Positions 28,795 to 38,591 of a stretch of DNA of 64,000 bases are shown here, piece after piece. How positions within the stretch are numbered: position 1 is the stretch's first letter; every line of letters begins with the position of its first letter. The position numbers and the translations under genes were made by a program. The DNA is taken from assembly GCA_003225175.1 (NCBI GenBank), contig QIBA01000036.1, positions 107,919 to 171,918 of the forward strand, written 5' to 3'. Below the pieces are notes generated by a model. It had not been told where the DNA came from. It saw only the letters and a program-made list of their open reading frames with translations, and made no database searches. This DNA comes from Acidobacteriota bacterium. GTDB taxonomy: Bacteria > Acidobacteriota > Terriglobia > Terriglobales > Acidobacteriaceae.

Positions 28795-30264
28795 ATGGCG
28801 CTCCAAGTTTTCAACACACTTTCAGGTCGCGTCGAAGAGCTAAAAACCGTCGAAGAGAAACACATCCGGATGTACTCTTGCGGGCCTACGGTTTACGATT
28901 ACGGCCATATCGGGAATTTTCGAACGTTTGTCTTCGTCGATCTCTTCCGCCGCTTCCTCCGGCAGAGCGGATATACGCTCAACCATGTCATGAACATCAC
29001 TGACGTCGATGACAAGATCATTCGCAATTCTGCCGCTAAGCGCTTAGGTGTGCGCGAGTATGCAGCAAGGTACGAACAGGCGTTTTTTGAAGACATGGAG
29101 ATGCTCTCGCTCGAGAAACCGGAGCAGATTGCCCGGGCTACGGAACACATTCCCAAAATGGCATCACTGATTGCGCATCTTCAGAAGAAGGACTTTGCCT
29201 ACAAGACCGACGATGGATCCTACTATTTCCGCATCGCGAGATTCCCGCAATACGGCAAGCTTTCAAAGAAGGACATGACAGCCATCTCCGATGGCGCCCG
29301 GGTCGACGTGGATGAGTACGAAAAAGACAGCGTCCGTGACTTTGCCTTGTGGAAGTCTCCGAAGCCAGGCGAGGCGAAGTGGGAAACAGAGATTGGCCCA
29401 GGACGCCCGGGCTGGCACATCGAGTGCTCCGCTATGGCCATGGAGTATCTGGGTGACACGCTGGACGTGCATCTTGGCGGCGAGGACCTAATCTTCCCGC
29501 ATCACGAAAACGAAATCGCGCAATCGGAAGCAGCTACCGGCAAGTCCTTCGCGAATTACTGGATGCACGTGCGTTTCCTGCTGGTCGAAGGCCAGAAGAT
29601 GTCGAAGAGCCTCGGCAACTTCTACACGCCACGCGACCTGATTCTGAAGGGACACAAGCCGTCATCGATCCGTTATTTGCTATCGTCAGTTCCCTATCAG
29701 AAGCAGCTCAACTTTACCTTTGATGGACTCAGGCAGGCCGCCAATTCTGTGGAGCGATTGCGCAACTTCAAGGCGCGTCTCGATAGCGGAAAATTTGCAG
29801 CGGGTTCTAATCCGGAAATGGAAGTCCTTGCAAAATCCGCGCGGGCAAAAGTTCGTGCGGCGCTCGATGACGACATGAATACGGCGCAAGCGCTCGCCGC
29901 GGTCTTTGACATGGTACGAGAAGCAAATGCTGCCGGTGACAATGGCAAGCTGCTACGCGATAACGTTCCGGCGCTGCAGCGGGCGCTGGCGGATTTCGAC
30001 GAGATCTTTTCTGTGCTAAACGATGACGATGCCGAGAAGATCAAGCAGGTGCTGCATTGGGCGCGAGCCGAAGGCAAGCCCGCCGGCGCAGCCGTCGTTG
30101 AATCAACTCTCAGCGATACTGAAGTGGAAGCCTTGATTGAGCAACGGCAGCAGGCACGCAAATCGCGCGATTTCGCTAAAGCCGATGCGGTGCGTAAGCA
30201 ACTCGCAAATTCCGGCATAATCATTGAAGACACTAAGGATGGATTGCGCTGGAAGAGGAAGTAA
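28795..30264 (+). CDS. cysS: Cysteine--tRNA ligase
   Basis: 489 residues, class I synthetase. Zinc and ATP motifs: YSCGPTVYDYGHIGN (Cys ligand and HIGH-like), GWHIECSAM and FPHHENEIAQSEA (remaining zinc ligands), then KMSKSLGNFYT (KMSKS). The C-terminal anticodon domain ends with RQQARKSRDFAKADAVRKQL, typical for CysS. No oddities. Confidence 0.97.
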   Translation: MALQVFNTLSGRVEELKTVEEKHIRMYSCGPTVYDYGHIGNFRTFVFVDLFRRFLRQSGYTLNHVMNITDVDDKIIRNSAAKRLGVREYAARYEQAFFEDMEMLSLEKPEQIARATEHIPKMASLIAHLQKKDFAYKTDDGSYYFRIARFPQYGKLSKKDMTAISDGARVDVDEYEKDSVRDFALWKSPKPGEAKWETEIGPGRPGWHIECSAMAMEYLGDTLDVHLGGEDLIFPHHENEIAQSEAATGKSFANYWMHVRFLLVEGQKMSKSLGNFYTPRDLILKGHKPSSIRYLLSSVPYQKQLNFTFDGLRQAANSVERLRNFKARLDSGKFAAGSNPEMEVLAKSARAKVRAALDDDMNTAQALAAVFDMVREANAAGDNGKLLRDNVPALQRALADFDEIFSVLNDDDAEKIKQVLHWARAEGKPAGAAVVESTLSDTEVEALIEQRQQARKSRDFAKADAVRKQLANSGIIIEDTKDGLRWKRK

Positions 30265-30269
30265 TACTT

Positions 30270-30302
30270 TTGGTAGAGACGCAGCATGCTGATCTCTACC
30301 AA
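30270..30302. repeat. Palindrome of the TAGAGACGC family between convergent genes
   Basis: TTGGTAGAGA (30270-30279) pairs with TCTCTACCAA (30293-30302). The inner CAGCATGCTG is itself palindromic. It lies between the cysS stop and the end of the cyclase gene and may end transcription on both sides. Confidence 0.75.
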
Positions 30303-30305
30303 GCG

Positions 30306-31937
30306 CTAGTTAGGCTGCGTGGCGGCCAATTCGTTTTCCCAATCCACACGAAAAACCGGAATGGGCTCGGACTTGCCCTTTACGGTGAGAGGGCTCAGGG
30401 CCGTGAGAACGAATCTACTCTCAGTCAGATCTGCTGCCGTGGCCTGCGAGATGATGATCTTCCCTGCCGGCGCGTTCGACATCAGACGCGCCGCCGTGTT
30501 GACCGTGTCGCCGATTACGGTATAGTCAATTCGTCGTGGCGATCCGATATTACCTGCCGTAACAATCCCGGTATTGATTCCTATTCCCACTCCGAACTCG
30601 GGCCATTGGCGCTCTGGGGCATCGCGATTCAACTCGATCACTAATCGCTGGATTGCCTGCGCAGTACGCACCGCGTTCTCTGCGTCGTTACCCTTGCTCA
30701 GTGGGGCGCCGAACAGAGCCATCACTCCGTCGCCGAGGTATTTATCGAGCGTTCCACCATGGTCGAAGATGATGTCGGTCACGTGCGTGAAGTAGTTGTT
30801 CAGGATCTCGACAACCTTCTCCGGCTCCATCCTCTCGCTGAGCGTAGTGAAGCCGCGGATGTCGGCGAACATGATGCTTACTTTCTGATTGATGCCGCCG
30901 AGCCGCACGCCTTCCGGGTTCTTCGCCACCATCTCCACGACTTCGGGCGACAGGAATCGCTCCAGGGCGGCGCGCTGAGTTACTTGCTTCGCAATCTGCT
31001 CATGCGCATAGAGAGTATCGATGGCTGCGCCTGCCTGCGCAGCTACGAGAGCAAAGACATTCCATTCGTCCTGAGTAAAGGCCTGCGGCTTCTCGAGATT
31101 GTCGACGTACAAAATGCCGAAGAGTTTTCCGCTGCCCAGCAGCGGAGCGCACATTGCAGAACGAAGACCGGCAATGCGCATGCTTTCACTACCACGAAAA
31201 CGCTCATCGGTAGCGACGTCCGTGACCAGAATGGGCTTCTTCTCGGTGCGAATCCGATCCAGGATCGCCCGGCTGAGAATGATGTGCGGTTGGCTGGCGC
31301 TTCCCGTTTGTGGCCTACGATATCGAACTTCAGTCTGTCGCGTGACTTCGCCGCTGTCGTTAAACAGCATCATGAATCCGCGTTCGACTCCTTGAATGCG
31401 AAACGCAAGGTTCATGACCTGCTCAGAGATGCCGTCGAGGGAAAGCTTGGAGCTAAGAGCGATGCCGGCGTCATACAGCATCGTGAGCAGATGGTTTTCT
31501 CGCTCGAGACGTTTTATCTGGTCTGTCAGTTCTTGTGGTATTTGCCCAGAGAATTGGGATGCGAGGCCTTCGCGACGACTGCCTCCGCGCAGAACGTCGT
31601 TCAGCGTCGGAGGAATGTCGGCGCTCTTAATCAGAATTCCAGAGTCCCTCACTTCTTCAAAGCGCAGTTCGTAGGAGCCCAGGTGCGCGACGTCGTTATG
31701 ATGCAGCTCTCGCTCACCGACGATCCTCTCCCCCTCGATTACCACGCCATTTGTGCTGTTACGGTCGGCGATGAATGTCTGCCCGTCCTGGCATTTGATC
31801 ACCGCATGGAAGCGGCTCACGCTGTTGTCGGGCAGTACCAGGTCATTAGCCGCACCTCGCCCGATGCTGATGAGTGGCTTCGTCAGTTCGAGCATGCCGC
31901 GCTTGCCGTCAGGCGCCGAGATGATGATGCGACTCAT
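30306..31937 (-). CDS. FHA-GAF class III adenylate/guanylate cyclase
   Basis: 543 residues. An N-terminal FHA domain (~20-100; ISIGRGAANDLVLPD, SVSRFHAVI, DRNSTNGVVIEG) binds phosphothreonine. A GAF domain follows at ~145-320. The class III cyclase domain (~350-530) has VSIMFADIRGFTTLSE (metal Asp), LDKYLGDGVMALFG (second Asp) and VIGDTVNTAARL. It makes a cyclic nucleotide; adenine versus guanine specificity is not certain. It starts 5 nt after the PEGA kinase stop, so the kinase may phosphorylate a partner or itself for FHA binding. No membrane segments. Confidence 0.9.
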   Translation of the reverse strand: MSRIIISAPDGKRGMLELTKPLISIGRGAANDLVLPDNSVSRFHAVIKCQDGQTFIADRNSTNGVVIEGERIVGERELHHNDVAHLGSYELRFEEVRDSGILIKSADIPPTLNDVLRGGSRREGLASQFSGQIPQELTDQIKRLERENHLLTMLYDAGIALSSKLSLDGISEQVMNLAFRIQGVERGFMMLFNDSGEVTRQTEVRYRRPQTGSASQPHIILSRAILDRIRTEKKPILVTDVATDERFRGSESMRIAGLRSAMCAPLLGSGKLFGILYVDNLEKPQAFTQDEWNVFALVAAQAGAAIDTLYAHEQIAKQVTQRAALERFLSPEVVEMVAKNPEGVRLGGINQKVSIMFADIRGFTTLSERMEPEKVVEILNNYFTHVTDIIFDHGGTLDKYLGDGVMALFGAPLSKGNDAENAVRTAQAIQRLVIELNRDAPERQWPEFGVGIGINTGIVTAGNIGSPRRIDYTVIGDTVNTAARLMSNAPAGKIIISQATAADLTESRFVLTALSPLTVKGKSEPIPVFRVDWENELAATQPN

Positions 31938-31942
31938 GAAAA

Positions 31943-33952
31943 TTACTGAGGATCCAGCTTTGTTTCCACCTTTGAGATCTTGCCGACTTCTACATGCACG
32001 GTTTGCTGGACCGGCTTGTAACCGGACTGGCGCAGTTCAATACGATAGTCTCCCGGCGCGAAGGGGGCATGCGCCGGAGTAGCGATTGCTACTGTTTTGC
32101 CGTTTACGATTATTTTCGCCCCGGGAGGCGTGGTGACGAAATCTATCATGCCTTTTCCCGCAGGGATACCCCCGCCGAACAACTTTCTAAAACGAGTCGC
32201 CACGAGGCTCGAGTTGCCCGCCTCCCGCGCGTCTGTAGGATTCAGCACGGGTGAAAACCTAAAGATCTGTGCCTTCACGACCTTCGCGGTTACCTGCGCG
32301 TTGCGATACCCATCCAGATGCACCACGATCCGATGCTGCCCCTCAGCAACCGGAATGCGTGCAGGAGTGCGCTTGTGCGCCGATTGTCCATCGATCTCGA
32401 TGTCGGCTCCAGGGGGCTGGCTTGTAACCGAAACTGAAGTGATGCTTCGCGACAAATTGATGCGAAATGTCGAGCTGCTCGGGTTCAACTCGATCTTGCG
32501 GGATTCCTCGCTATAGCCGGGCTTGGTGAATACTACGTTGTGCGCTCCGAGCTTAAGGTCGGAAGCAGTAAATGGAGTAGTCCAAGCTGCGCTCGAGAGC
32601 CCATCGATTTGAACAACTGCGCCTTCTGGCTTTGAAGTGAAGCGCATCTGAATTCTGTCTGAAGCGGGATCTGAGCTCTTCTGAGATGCATGAGCAACAG
32701 CCGGCTTCAGCAGTGCCGGCTTCTTCGCGACGTCAACCATTTTGGAATTCGGCTGGGATGCAGACTGAAATTGCCTTTGCTGTTGAGTCAGCTTCTTCCA
32801 ATATTTATTTGTAATCAGCGTTGCGCCAGCCACCAGAGCACTGAACACAACTACTGCGATTCCCCCAACTTTCGCTCTCTTTCCCCATAGTTGGGTAGCA
32901 GACGTTAGCGGTGCAGCGGCTGCTCCGGCGAGTTTGGTCGATTGATGCGGTACTACCGGTATGGCGCCGGACGAACTCACGAGCCGGGCTGGCTGAACTC
33001 CGGTCGCATATGAACCGGAGGAGAGAACAGATAGCGGGCCGCTTCGCAATACTCCACTCGACATGCCGACAGGCTGTGTAGCCTGCGCACGAATGTTGTC
33101 CGGTAGGACTGAAGTAATCTCTCCATCCGAGCCGATCGAGCGATAGTTCTCCATATCGTGCGCCAGCTCTGCGCCGCTCTGATAGCGTTCAGCAGGATCC
33201 TTTGAGAGGCATTTCGAAATAACAGAACTGATGCCCGGATGGACCGTTACCTCGAGTTCGCTGGCCGGAATCGGGTTCTCGTGAACAATCTTGTAAATGA
33301 TCGTCGTTACGTTTTGCCCAGTGAAAGGACGCTCTCCGGTTGCCATTTCATAAAGCACAACGCCAAAACTGAAGAGATCAGCCCGCCCGTCAAGGTCCAG
33401 TCCCTTCACTTGCTCAGGTGACATGTAGTTGGGAGTGCCCAGCACCTGGCCACTATGCGTCATGCTGCCCGCGGCTTTGGAGATACCAAAATCCATGATC
33501 TTGGCCACGTTCTGGCGCGTGATCATGATGTTGGCCGGCTTGATGTCGCGGTGAATCACCTTCCGCTCGTTCGCGTAATCCAGTCCAGCAGCAACCTGTT
33601 TGGCGATTTCAACGATCTGATCGCCCGGAATGATGCGTTTCTCCGACATCAGCGACTGAAGTGTGTGACCTTCCAGGTATTCCATGGCGATGTAAAAGAG
33701 GCCATCGACTTCGTCCGCGTCATAAATCATCACGATGTTGGGATGATTCATCGCCCCCGCTGCCTTGGCTTCGTAGCGGAAGCGGCGCAGCATCTCGTCG
33801 TGATCCATGCCGTGGACGTCGAGGCGCATGGTCTTGAGCGCTACGGGTCGTCCAATGTTGGGGTCCACTGCCCGGTAGACGAGTCCCATGGCGCCACGGC
33901 CCAGTTCGCCTACAATCTCGTAACGTCCAACCTTTTCCACTGTGGGCACCAT
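31943..33952 (-). CDS. Transmembrane Ser/Thr protein kinase with C-terminal PEGA repeats
   Basis: 669 residues. Kinase domain ~9-270 with LGRGAMGLVYRA, IHRDIKPANIMI, MDFGISKAAG and MSPEQVKGL; all catalytic residues are present. A Ser/Pro-rich linker is followed by one membrane helix (IAVVVFSALVAGATLI, about residue 365). Outside the membrane are three PEGA-type repeats (PEGAVVQIDGLSSAAWTTPF; PPGADIEIDGQSAHKRTPAR; PPGAKIIVNGKTVAIATPAH), a fold linked to surface or cell-wall contact. It forms a two-gene signalling unit with the downstream FHA cyclase. Confidence 0.9.
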   Translation of the reverse strand: MVPTVEKVGRYEIVGELGRGAMGLVYRAVDPNIGRPVALKTMRLDVHGMDHDEMLRRFRYEAKAAGAMNHPNIVMIYDADEVDGLFYIAMEYLEGHTLQSLMSEKRIIPGDQIVEIAKQVAAGLDYANERKVIHRDIKPANIMITRQNVAKIMDFGISKAAGSMTHSGQVLGTPNYMSPEQVKGLDLDGRADLFSFGVVLYEMATGERPFTGQNVTTIIYKIVHENPIPASELEVTVHPGISSVISKCLSKDPAERYQSGAELAHDMENYRSIGSDGEITSVLPDNIRAQATQPVGMSSGVLRSGPLSVLSSGSYATGVQPARLVSSSGAIPVVPHQSTKLAGAAAAPLTSATQLWGKRAKVGGIAVVVFSALVAGATLITNKYWKKLTQQQRQFQSASQPNSKMVDVAKKPALLKPAVAHASQKSSDPASDRIQMRFTSKPEGAVVQIDGLSSAAWTTPFTASDLKLGAHNVVFTKPGYSEESRKIELNPSSSTFRINLSRSITSVSVTSQPPGADIEIDGQSAHKRTPARIPVAEGQHRIVVHLDGYRNAQVTAKVVKAQIFRFSPVLNPTDAREAGNSSLVATRFRKLFGGGIPAGKGMIDFVTTPPGAKIIVNGKTVAIATPAHAPFAPGDYRIELRQSGYKPVQQTVHVEVGKISKVETKLDPQ

Positions 33953-34237
33953 GCTACCTATCAGAAACGAGTGTTTCCCTGCTTGTGTGTTTCAGCCTTG
34001 TCTTATCGTGAATTGGCGGGTTCCAGCCGGTTTCCGGCGCAGAAGGGGGGTCCCGAGCGGAAGTTACAGCAACTTACCTTAAAGGTCAACAAAATGGGCA
34101 CTGGCAGAGGTTACTAGTGAGATAGGCCAATGGTGTGTGGAAATGATTGAAAAAACGGAGTTGACCTGACATACACGGATGCCCTGAGTGCACCGATTCC
34201 AAGCAGGCTTTCGAGCCGGTTTTCTATACTCCTCACC

Positions 34238-34660
34238 ATGATCAGGATCATCGCTGTGCTTCTTCTACTAAGCCCTTTAGCCGACACTCAAACGGCAGAC
34301 GCCGGCCTGCGGCGAATTCTGGACGAACAAACCGCAGCGTGGAATCGCGGCGATTTAACAAGTTTTATGCTGGGCTACTGGCACTCTCCCGACGTGACCT
34401 TCTTCTCCGGAAACAAGATCATTCGTGGATGGCAGCCGACATTGCAACGCTATCGCGATAAATATCAAGGATCGGGAACAGAGATGGGCAAACTGAGCTT
34501 CACGGACGAGAACATTCAAATCATCGGTCAAGACGCTGCGCTCGTGACTGCGCGCTGGCACTTGGAGATGAAAGACGGCAAGAAGCTCGACGGATTAACG
34601 ACGCTATTATGCAGGCGCCTGGCGGAAGGATGGCGGATTGTGCACGATCATTCGTCTTAA
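34238..34660 (+). CDS. Exported SnoaL/DUF4440-like protein
   Basis: 140 residues. A signal peptide (IIAVLLLLSPLADTQ) is followed by a compact alpha+beta domain of the DUF4440 type (LRRILDEQTAAWNRGDL, DVTFFSGNKIIRGW, TARWHLEM and WRIVHDHSS). These NTF2-like folds bind or isomerise small ligands; the role here is unknown. It stands alone between divergent and convergent neighbours. Confidence 0.8.
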   Translation: MIRIIAVLLLLSPLADTQTADAGLRRILDEQTAAWNRGDLTSFMLGYWHSPDVTFFSGNKIIRGWQPTLQRYRDKYQGSGTEMGKLSFTDENIQIIGQDAALVTARWHLEMKDGKKLDGLTTLLCRRLAEGWRIVHDHSS

Positions 34661-34699
34661 AAAGCGGCAATAAGCGATAGGCAATAAGCAAGACTCTCG

Positions 34700-35566
34700 C
34701 TAGGCGTCTGAGCTCACGATCGCGATGCCGGCCGCATCTGCAGCTTCGATAATGCGTTCGCTGTCCAAAAGCAGACAGCTCTGCGCGTCGATTGCTAAAC
34801 ATGTAGCTCCTGCCTCTCGCATGGTTTGAAGTGTCTTTACTCCAACCACTGGAACATCGAAGCGCAAATCCTGTTTTGGCTTTGCCACCTTCACCACAGT
34901 TAATGCGCGACTTAGGAATGAATCCGGCGAGTGTTCGTGATGCAGGCTGCGGATAATCTCGCCTGCACGCAGAATCGTCGCGTCGGTGCCCTCCATCGCC
35001 TCCACCGCAATGCACGCCGATTCGGCAATCACGACCGTTTGTCCGATATCGTATTGCGCCAAGTGGAGTGCCACGGCGCGGCCGTACGAGACGTTCTTCT
35101 GTTCATCTTCATTTGGTGCGCGTTTCGTGAGCACTCCGGCTCGCGCCAGCAAGGGCTCGAGGTAGAAGGTCGAACTTAGAAGCGTGATTCCCTCATCGCC
35201 TAATACCTTGCTAATAGCGCCAAGCAGTGCGTCGGTGTTCCGAGTGCGAATGGATAGAAGCAGTTTGGCGAGTCGCCAATCCGGACGAATGCTGGAGAAT
35301 ATCTGCTTGTGCTTAACCTGGCCTGCCATGATGGCGCGGCTTACGCCTTCTCGCCGGAAAGTCTCGATGAGCTTCGATAATTCGCCTAGAGAGAGCCAAT
35401 GAACTCGAATGCCGGAGTCGAGTGCGGCTCGTTCGATGATCTCAGGTTGGGTTTCTTCTTTGATAGCCGCTACTACGACCTGCTCGCCTTTTGCCCGTGC
35501 GGCATCAAGTACCAAAAATGGAAAACGGCCGTTGCCGGCAATGAGACCGAGGGGTCCAGAAGACAT
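34700..35566 (-). CDS. lpxI: UDP-2,3-diacylglucosamine pyrophosphatase LpxI
   Basis: 288 residues. It hydrolyses UDP-2,3-diacylglucosamine to lipid X in lipid A synthesis, replacing LpxH in some lineages. Family landmarks: GLIAGNGRFPFLVLDAA, AIMAGQVKHKQIF and VVIAESACIAVEAMEGTDA. It lies 25 bp after purA on the same strand. It implies an outer membrane with lipid A-type lipid. Confidence 0.88.
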   Translation of the reverse strand: MSSGPLGLIAGNGRFPFLVLDAARAKGEQVVVAAIKEETQPEIIERAALDSGIRVHWLSLGELSKLIETFRREGVSRAIMAGQVKHKQIFSSIRPDWRLAKLLLSIRTRNTDALLGAISKVLGDEGITLLSSTFYLEPLLARAGVLTKRAPNEDEQKNVSYGRAVALHLAQYDIGQTVVIAESACIAVEAMEGTDATILRAGEIIRSLHHEHSPDSFLSRALTVVKVAKPKQDLRFDVPVVGVKTLQTMREAGATCLAIDAQSCLLLDSERIIEAADAAGIAIVSSDA

Positions 35567-35591
35567 TCGGAGTTATTTGAACACAAAGAGC

Positions 35592-36959
35592 TCACGCCCG
35601 CTTCGCGGACATCTCCTGCGCACGGAGTGTGGCGGCGAATTCGTCCAGTAAGATCGTCTGATCGCGGTCTGGCCCAGTGGAGATCATGCCCACACGCGCG
35701 CCGGTTTTCTCCTCCAGATACTTCATGTAGTCCTGCGCCTTCTGGGGCAGTTTGGCGAACTCCTTTGTGCCCACTGTCGAGTTCCTCCAACCTGGCATGG
35801 TTTCATAAATGCACTCAACCTTTTCGAAGCTTCCTGCCGAGGCAGGAATACGCTTATCTGAGACTTTACCGCCAAGTTTGTACCCAACGCAGACGGGAAT
35901 CTCGTCAAGCGTATCGAGCACGTCCAATTTCGTTACCACCATCCAGTCGATGCCGTTGATTGACGTGGCATAGCGCAGTAGCGGCAGATCCACCCAGCCA
36001 CAACGTCGCGGACGCCCCGTCACCGCTCCATACTCATTGCCGCGCGCGCGCAAGGTATCGCCCATCGAGTCTTTGATTTCAGTCGGGAACGGACCTTCTC
36101 CCACGCGTGTGCAATAGGCCTTTGTCACTCCAACTACGGAGCGGATCGCGTTCGGTGCGACCCCAGTGCCAGTAACCGCCCCTCCCGATGTGGCACTCGA
36201 CGAGGTAACGAAGGGATAAGTCCCGTGGTCGATATCGAGCATAGTACCCTGCGCGCCCTCGAACATCACCGATTCGCCCGCCGCAATCGCATCATTGAGC
36301 AATAGCGCAGTGTCGGTAACAAACGGAGCCACGCGCTCGGCAGCCCGCGAATATTCATCGTAGATCTTGTCTGGATCAAGTGGTTCGGTGTTGAACAGCG
36401 CATGTGCGATCGTGTTCTTCTCTCGGCAGGCATTGTCAATATGAATTCTCAGGAGCTTGGAGTCGAGCAGATCAATCAGGCGCAACCCGCCGCGCTTCAT
36501 CTTGTCCTCGTACGCAGGACCGATGCCGCGGGAGGTGGTGCCGATCTTGACGCGCCCCGGAGCGTTCTCGGCAGCGAGTTCGATCATGCGGTGATAAGGA
36601 AGAATCACGTGCGCGCGATTCGAGACGAAGAGACGGCCGGCGACATCGAGGCCCGATACCTTCAGACTGTCGACTTCCTTGAGAAAGGCAATCGGATCGA
36701 GAACCACGCCATTGCCGATCACGCTGCGGCAACCTTCACGCAGCACGCCGCACGGAATGAGTTGGAGCACGAATTTCTTACCGCCGATAATGACGGTGTG
36801 ACCCGCATTGTGTCCGCCAGCATACCGGGCGACGACATTAAAGTTCTCCGAGAGCACGTCGACGATCTTGCCCTTGCCCTCATCGCCCCACTGGGCGCCC
36901 ACAACAACCGCTGTATTGCCTCGTTTCAACGAAGAACTCCCGAAGATGCTTCTGAACAC
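35592..36959 (-). CDS. purA: Adenylosuccinate synthetase
   Basis: 455 residues. It joins IMP and aspartate using GTP in AMP synthesis. P-loop-like start VVVGAQWGDEGKGKIVD, then GGHNAGHTVI, the TSSATSGGAVTGTGVAPN region, and GRPRRCGWVDLPLLRYA. Two starts are possible: GTG at 36959 with GCAGGAGCAGG upstream, or TTG at 36929 with GGGAG 8 nt upstream, which gives the more usual short N-terminus. The longer form is given. Confidence 0.94.
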   Translation of the reverse strand: MFRSIFGSSSLKRGNTAVVVGAQWGDEGKGKIVDVLSENFNVVARYAGGHNAGHTVIIGGKKFVLQLIPCGVLREGCRSVIGNGVVLDPIAFLKEVDSLKVSGLDVAGRLFVSNRAHVILPYHRMIELAAENAPGRVKIGTTSRGIGPAYEDKMKRGGLRLIDLLDSKLLRIHIDNACREKNTIAHALFNTEPLDPDKIYDEYSRAAERVAPFVTDTALLLNDAIAAGESVMFEGAQGTMLDIDHGTYPFVTSSSATSGGAVTGTGVAPNAIRSVVGVTKAYCTRVGEGPFPTEIKDSMGDTLRARGNEYGAVTGRPRRCGWVDLPLLRYATSINGIDWMVVTKLDVLDTLDEIPVCVGYKLGGKVSDKRIPASAGSFEKVECIYETMPGWRNSTVGTKEFAKLPQKAQDYMKYLEEKTGARVGMISTGPDRDQTILLDEFAATLRAQEMSAKRA

Positions 36960-37039
36960 ACACCTGCTCCTGCCTTGGGAGCGGGGTCAATTGGAATGTG
37001 AGACGCGGCCGTGAGGCGCGATGGGTGTGTGTACTCCTA

Positions 37040-37045
37040 ATTATA
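37040..37045 (-). promoter_or_regulatory. Candidate -10 element upstream of purA
   Basis: On the minus strand the sequence AGTATAATTAGG holds a perfect TATAAT about 80 bp before the purA start. No convincing -35 was found at 16-18 bp, so this is tentative. Confidence 0.35.
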
Positions 37046-37075
37046 CTCTACAGATCGGATCGGGCGGTTCTAGAG

Positions 37076-37682
37076 CTACCAGGTGAATGCGTGGGAAAGC
37101 AAAGACGTGTTTCCCGCGGACGAATCGAAGCCTTTGGACTGGGCCCTCACATTCAGCAACTGATACTCCTTCACTGCGTAGCTTAGGTTCACCTGCTTGT
37201 TAGGCTGATAATCGACGACTGAGAACACAAGTAGCCCTCGCACATCGCTTTTGTTGATCAGCAAGGCATAAGTGTGCTGAGCCTGCACTTTAGCCTCGTC
37301 GACAAATCTGGAGTAGCAATCGAACGAGCGAATGCGCTCCAAATTAAAGGCACGAGAAGCAGTGACATCCTCGAGTGAAACTATTCCTAAATCGGCTATG
37401 AGGCTCACGTCGTCACCTGCTGTCGAACGTTGAAAATAATCCTCAGAGTTGCAGGCCCCATTGAACAACAAGTCGGGAGAATTTCTTTGGCTCGAATACG
37501 CCGAAAGGTAAAGAGCTGTGGATCCATAACCCTTTTGAAAATCTTGTTCCGACCGACAGCTATAGCTTGGGGAAAGAGATATGTGTCTAATAACGTTTAA
37601 TTCAGGTAGAGAGTTGTTGTTCAACTGACCGTCCCGGGGCGCTGAGGAGTGCCAGGAGAGCGAACGAGAGAAGGGCTTTCAT
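37076..37682 (-). pseudogene. Exported protein of unknown function, frameshifted near the N-terminus
   Basis: A strong AAAGGA precedes ATG 37682, which opens a signal peptide (MKALLSFALLALLSAPG). That frame stops at 37605-37607, after 25 codons. The +1 frame, open through the same stretch, carries the mature protein of about 180 residues (GQLNNNSLPELNVIRHISLS...). The mature part has four Cys and is Ser/Tyr-rich. A one-base change, perhaps in the CCCGGGG run at 37633-37639, would join them. A TTG at 37624 could start the mature part alone but would leave it without export signal. It is either a true frameshift or a sequencing error. A TATAAT lies at 37709-37714. Confidence 0.6.
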
Positions 37683-37764
37683 AACTTTCCTTTGACCAGC
37701 GGAAGCCAATTATAGAATTTGACCGCGACGTAATGACGATACTCGCAAGCAGTACACTGATTTC

Positions 37765-38589
37765 GTGCCGGAACTTCCCGAAGTCGAAACGATCGCCCAG
37801 AGCTTGAATAAACGTGTCCGAGGCGATGCAATTGAGTCCGTCTGGTTAGGAAGACATCGGGAGCCACTTAAGTCTTCTGCGCGGGAGATTTCCGCTGCGC
37901 TCACAGGAACGCGCATTGTCCAGGTGCGACGAGTTGGCAAGCACATCGTCTTCGACCTGGAAGCTCGGATTGGCCAGAATGGTACGGCCTTGCGTCAATG
38001 GATCGTTCACTTGGGAATGACCGGACGCATGCTCGTCTGTTCTCCAGAAGAAGCGACGCCCAAACACACTCATGCGATCGCTTCCCTCGCCTCAGGACGC
38101 GAGTTGCGCTTCGTCGATCCACGGCGGTTTGGGCGATTGAGCGTAGCCATGAAAGAGAGCTTTGCCGGTCCTGGCACCGAGCCCCTCACGATCAGCTGCG
38201 ATGATTTTGCCAAGCTCTTCCGTCGACGAAGGACCCCGATCAAGGCTGCCCTGCTAAATCAGAAACTACTGCACGGTATTGGAAACATTTACGCCGATGA
38301 ATCGCTCTTCCGCTCGGGAATTCGACCAAAGCGGCAAGCTGCAAGGCTTACTCGAGCGGAACTCGACGCCCTGCATTCTGCGATCAAAGAGGTGCTGAAA
38401 GAGGCGATCAAGCTTGGCGGATCGTCGGTTTCAGACTATGTAGATGCGGAAGGACGCGAGGGCTTTTTCCAGCTTCAACATCGCGTGTATCTGCGGACAG
38501 GCCAACCATGTCTTGTCTGCAAGACACCGATCAAACGCTTTGTGCTGGGAGGACGTGGAACGCACTATTGCCCGAAATGCCAGAGGTAA
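37765..38589 (+). CDS. mutM: Formamidopyrimidine-DNA glycosylase
   Basis: 274 residues. It removes oxidised purines such as 8-oxoguanine and nicks the strand. The N-terminus PELPEVETIAQSL supplies the catalytic Pro and Glu after Met removal. The conserved Lys is in RRVGKHIVFDL, the helix-two-turn-helix contains NQKLLHGIGNIYADE, and the zinc finger has CLVCKTPIKRF and YCPKCQ with the usual Arg in GGRGTHY. The start is GTG at 37765. Divergent from the frameshifted exported gene. Confidence 0.96.
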   Translation: MPELPEVETIAQSLNKRVRGDAIESVWLGRHREPLKSSAREISAALTGTRIVQVRRVGKHIVFDLEARIGQNGTALRQWIVHLGMTGRMLVCSPEEATPKHTHAIASLASGRELRFVDPRRFGRLSVAMKESFAGPGTEPLTISCDDFAKLFRRRRTPIKAALLNQKLLHGIGNIYADESLFRSGIRPKRQAARLTRAELDALHSAIKEVLKEAIKLGGSSVSDYVDAEGREGFFQLQHRVYLRTGQPCLVCKTPIKRFVLGGRGTHYCPKCQR

Positions 38590-38591
38590 TT

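Noticed and set aside
30759..31949. 396-codon plus-strand frame
   Set aside because: Antisense shadow of the FHA cyclase gene, which has clear domains.
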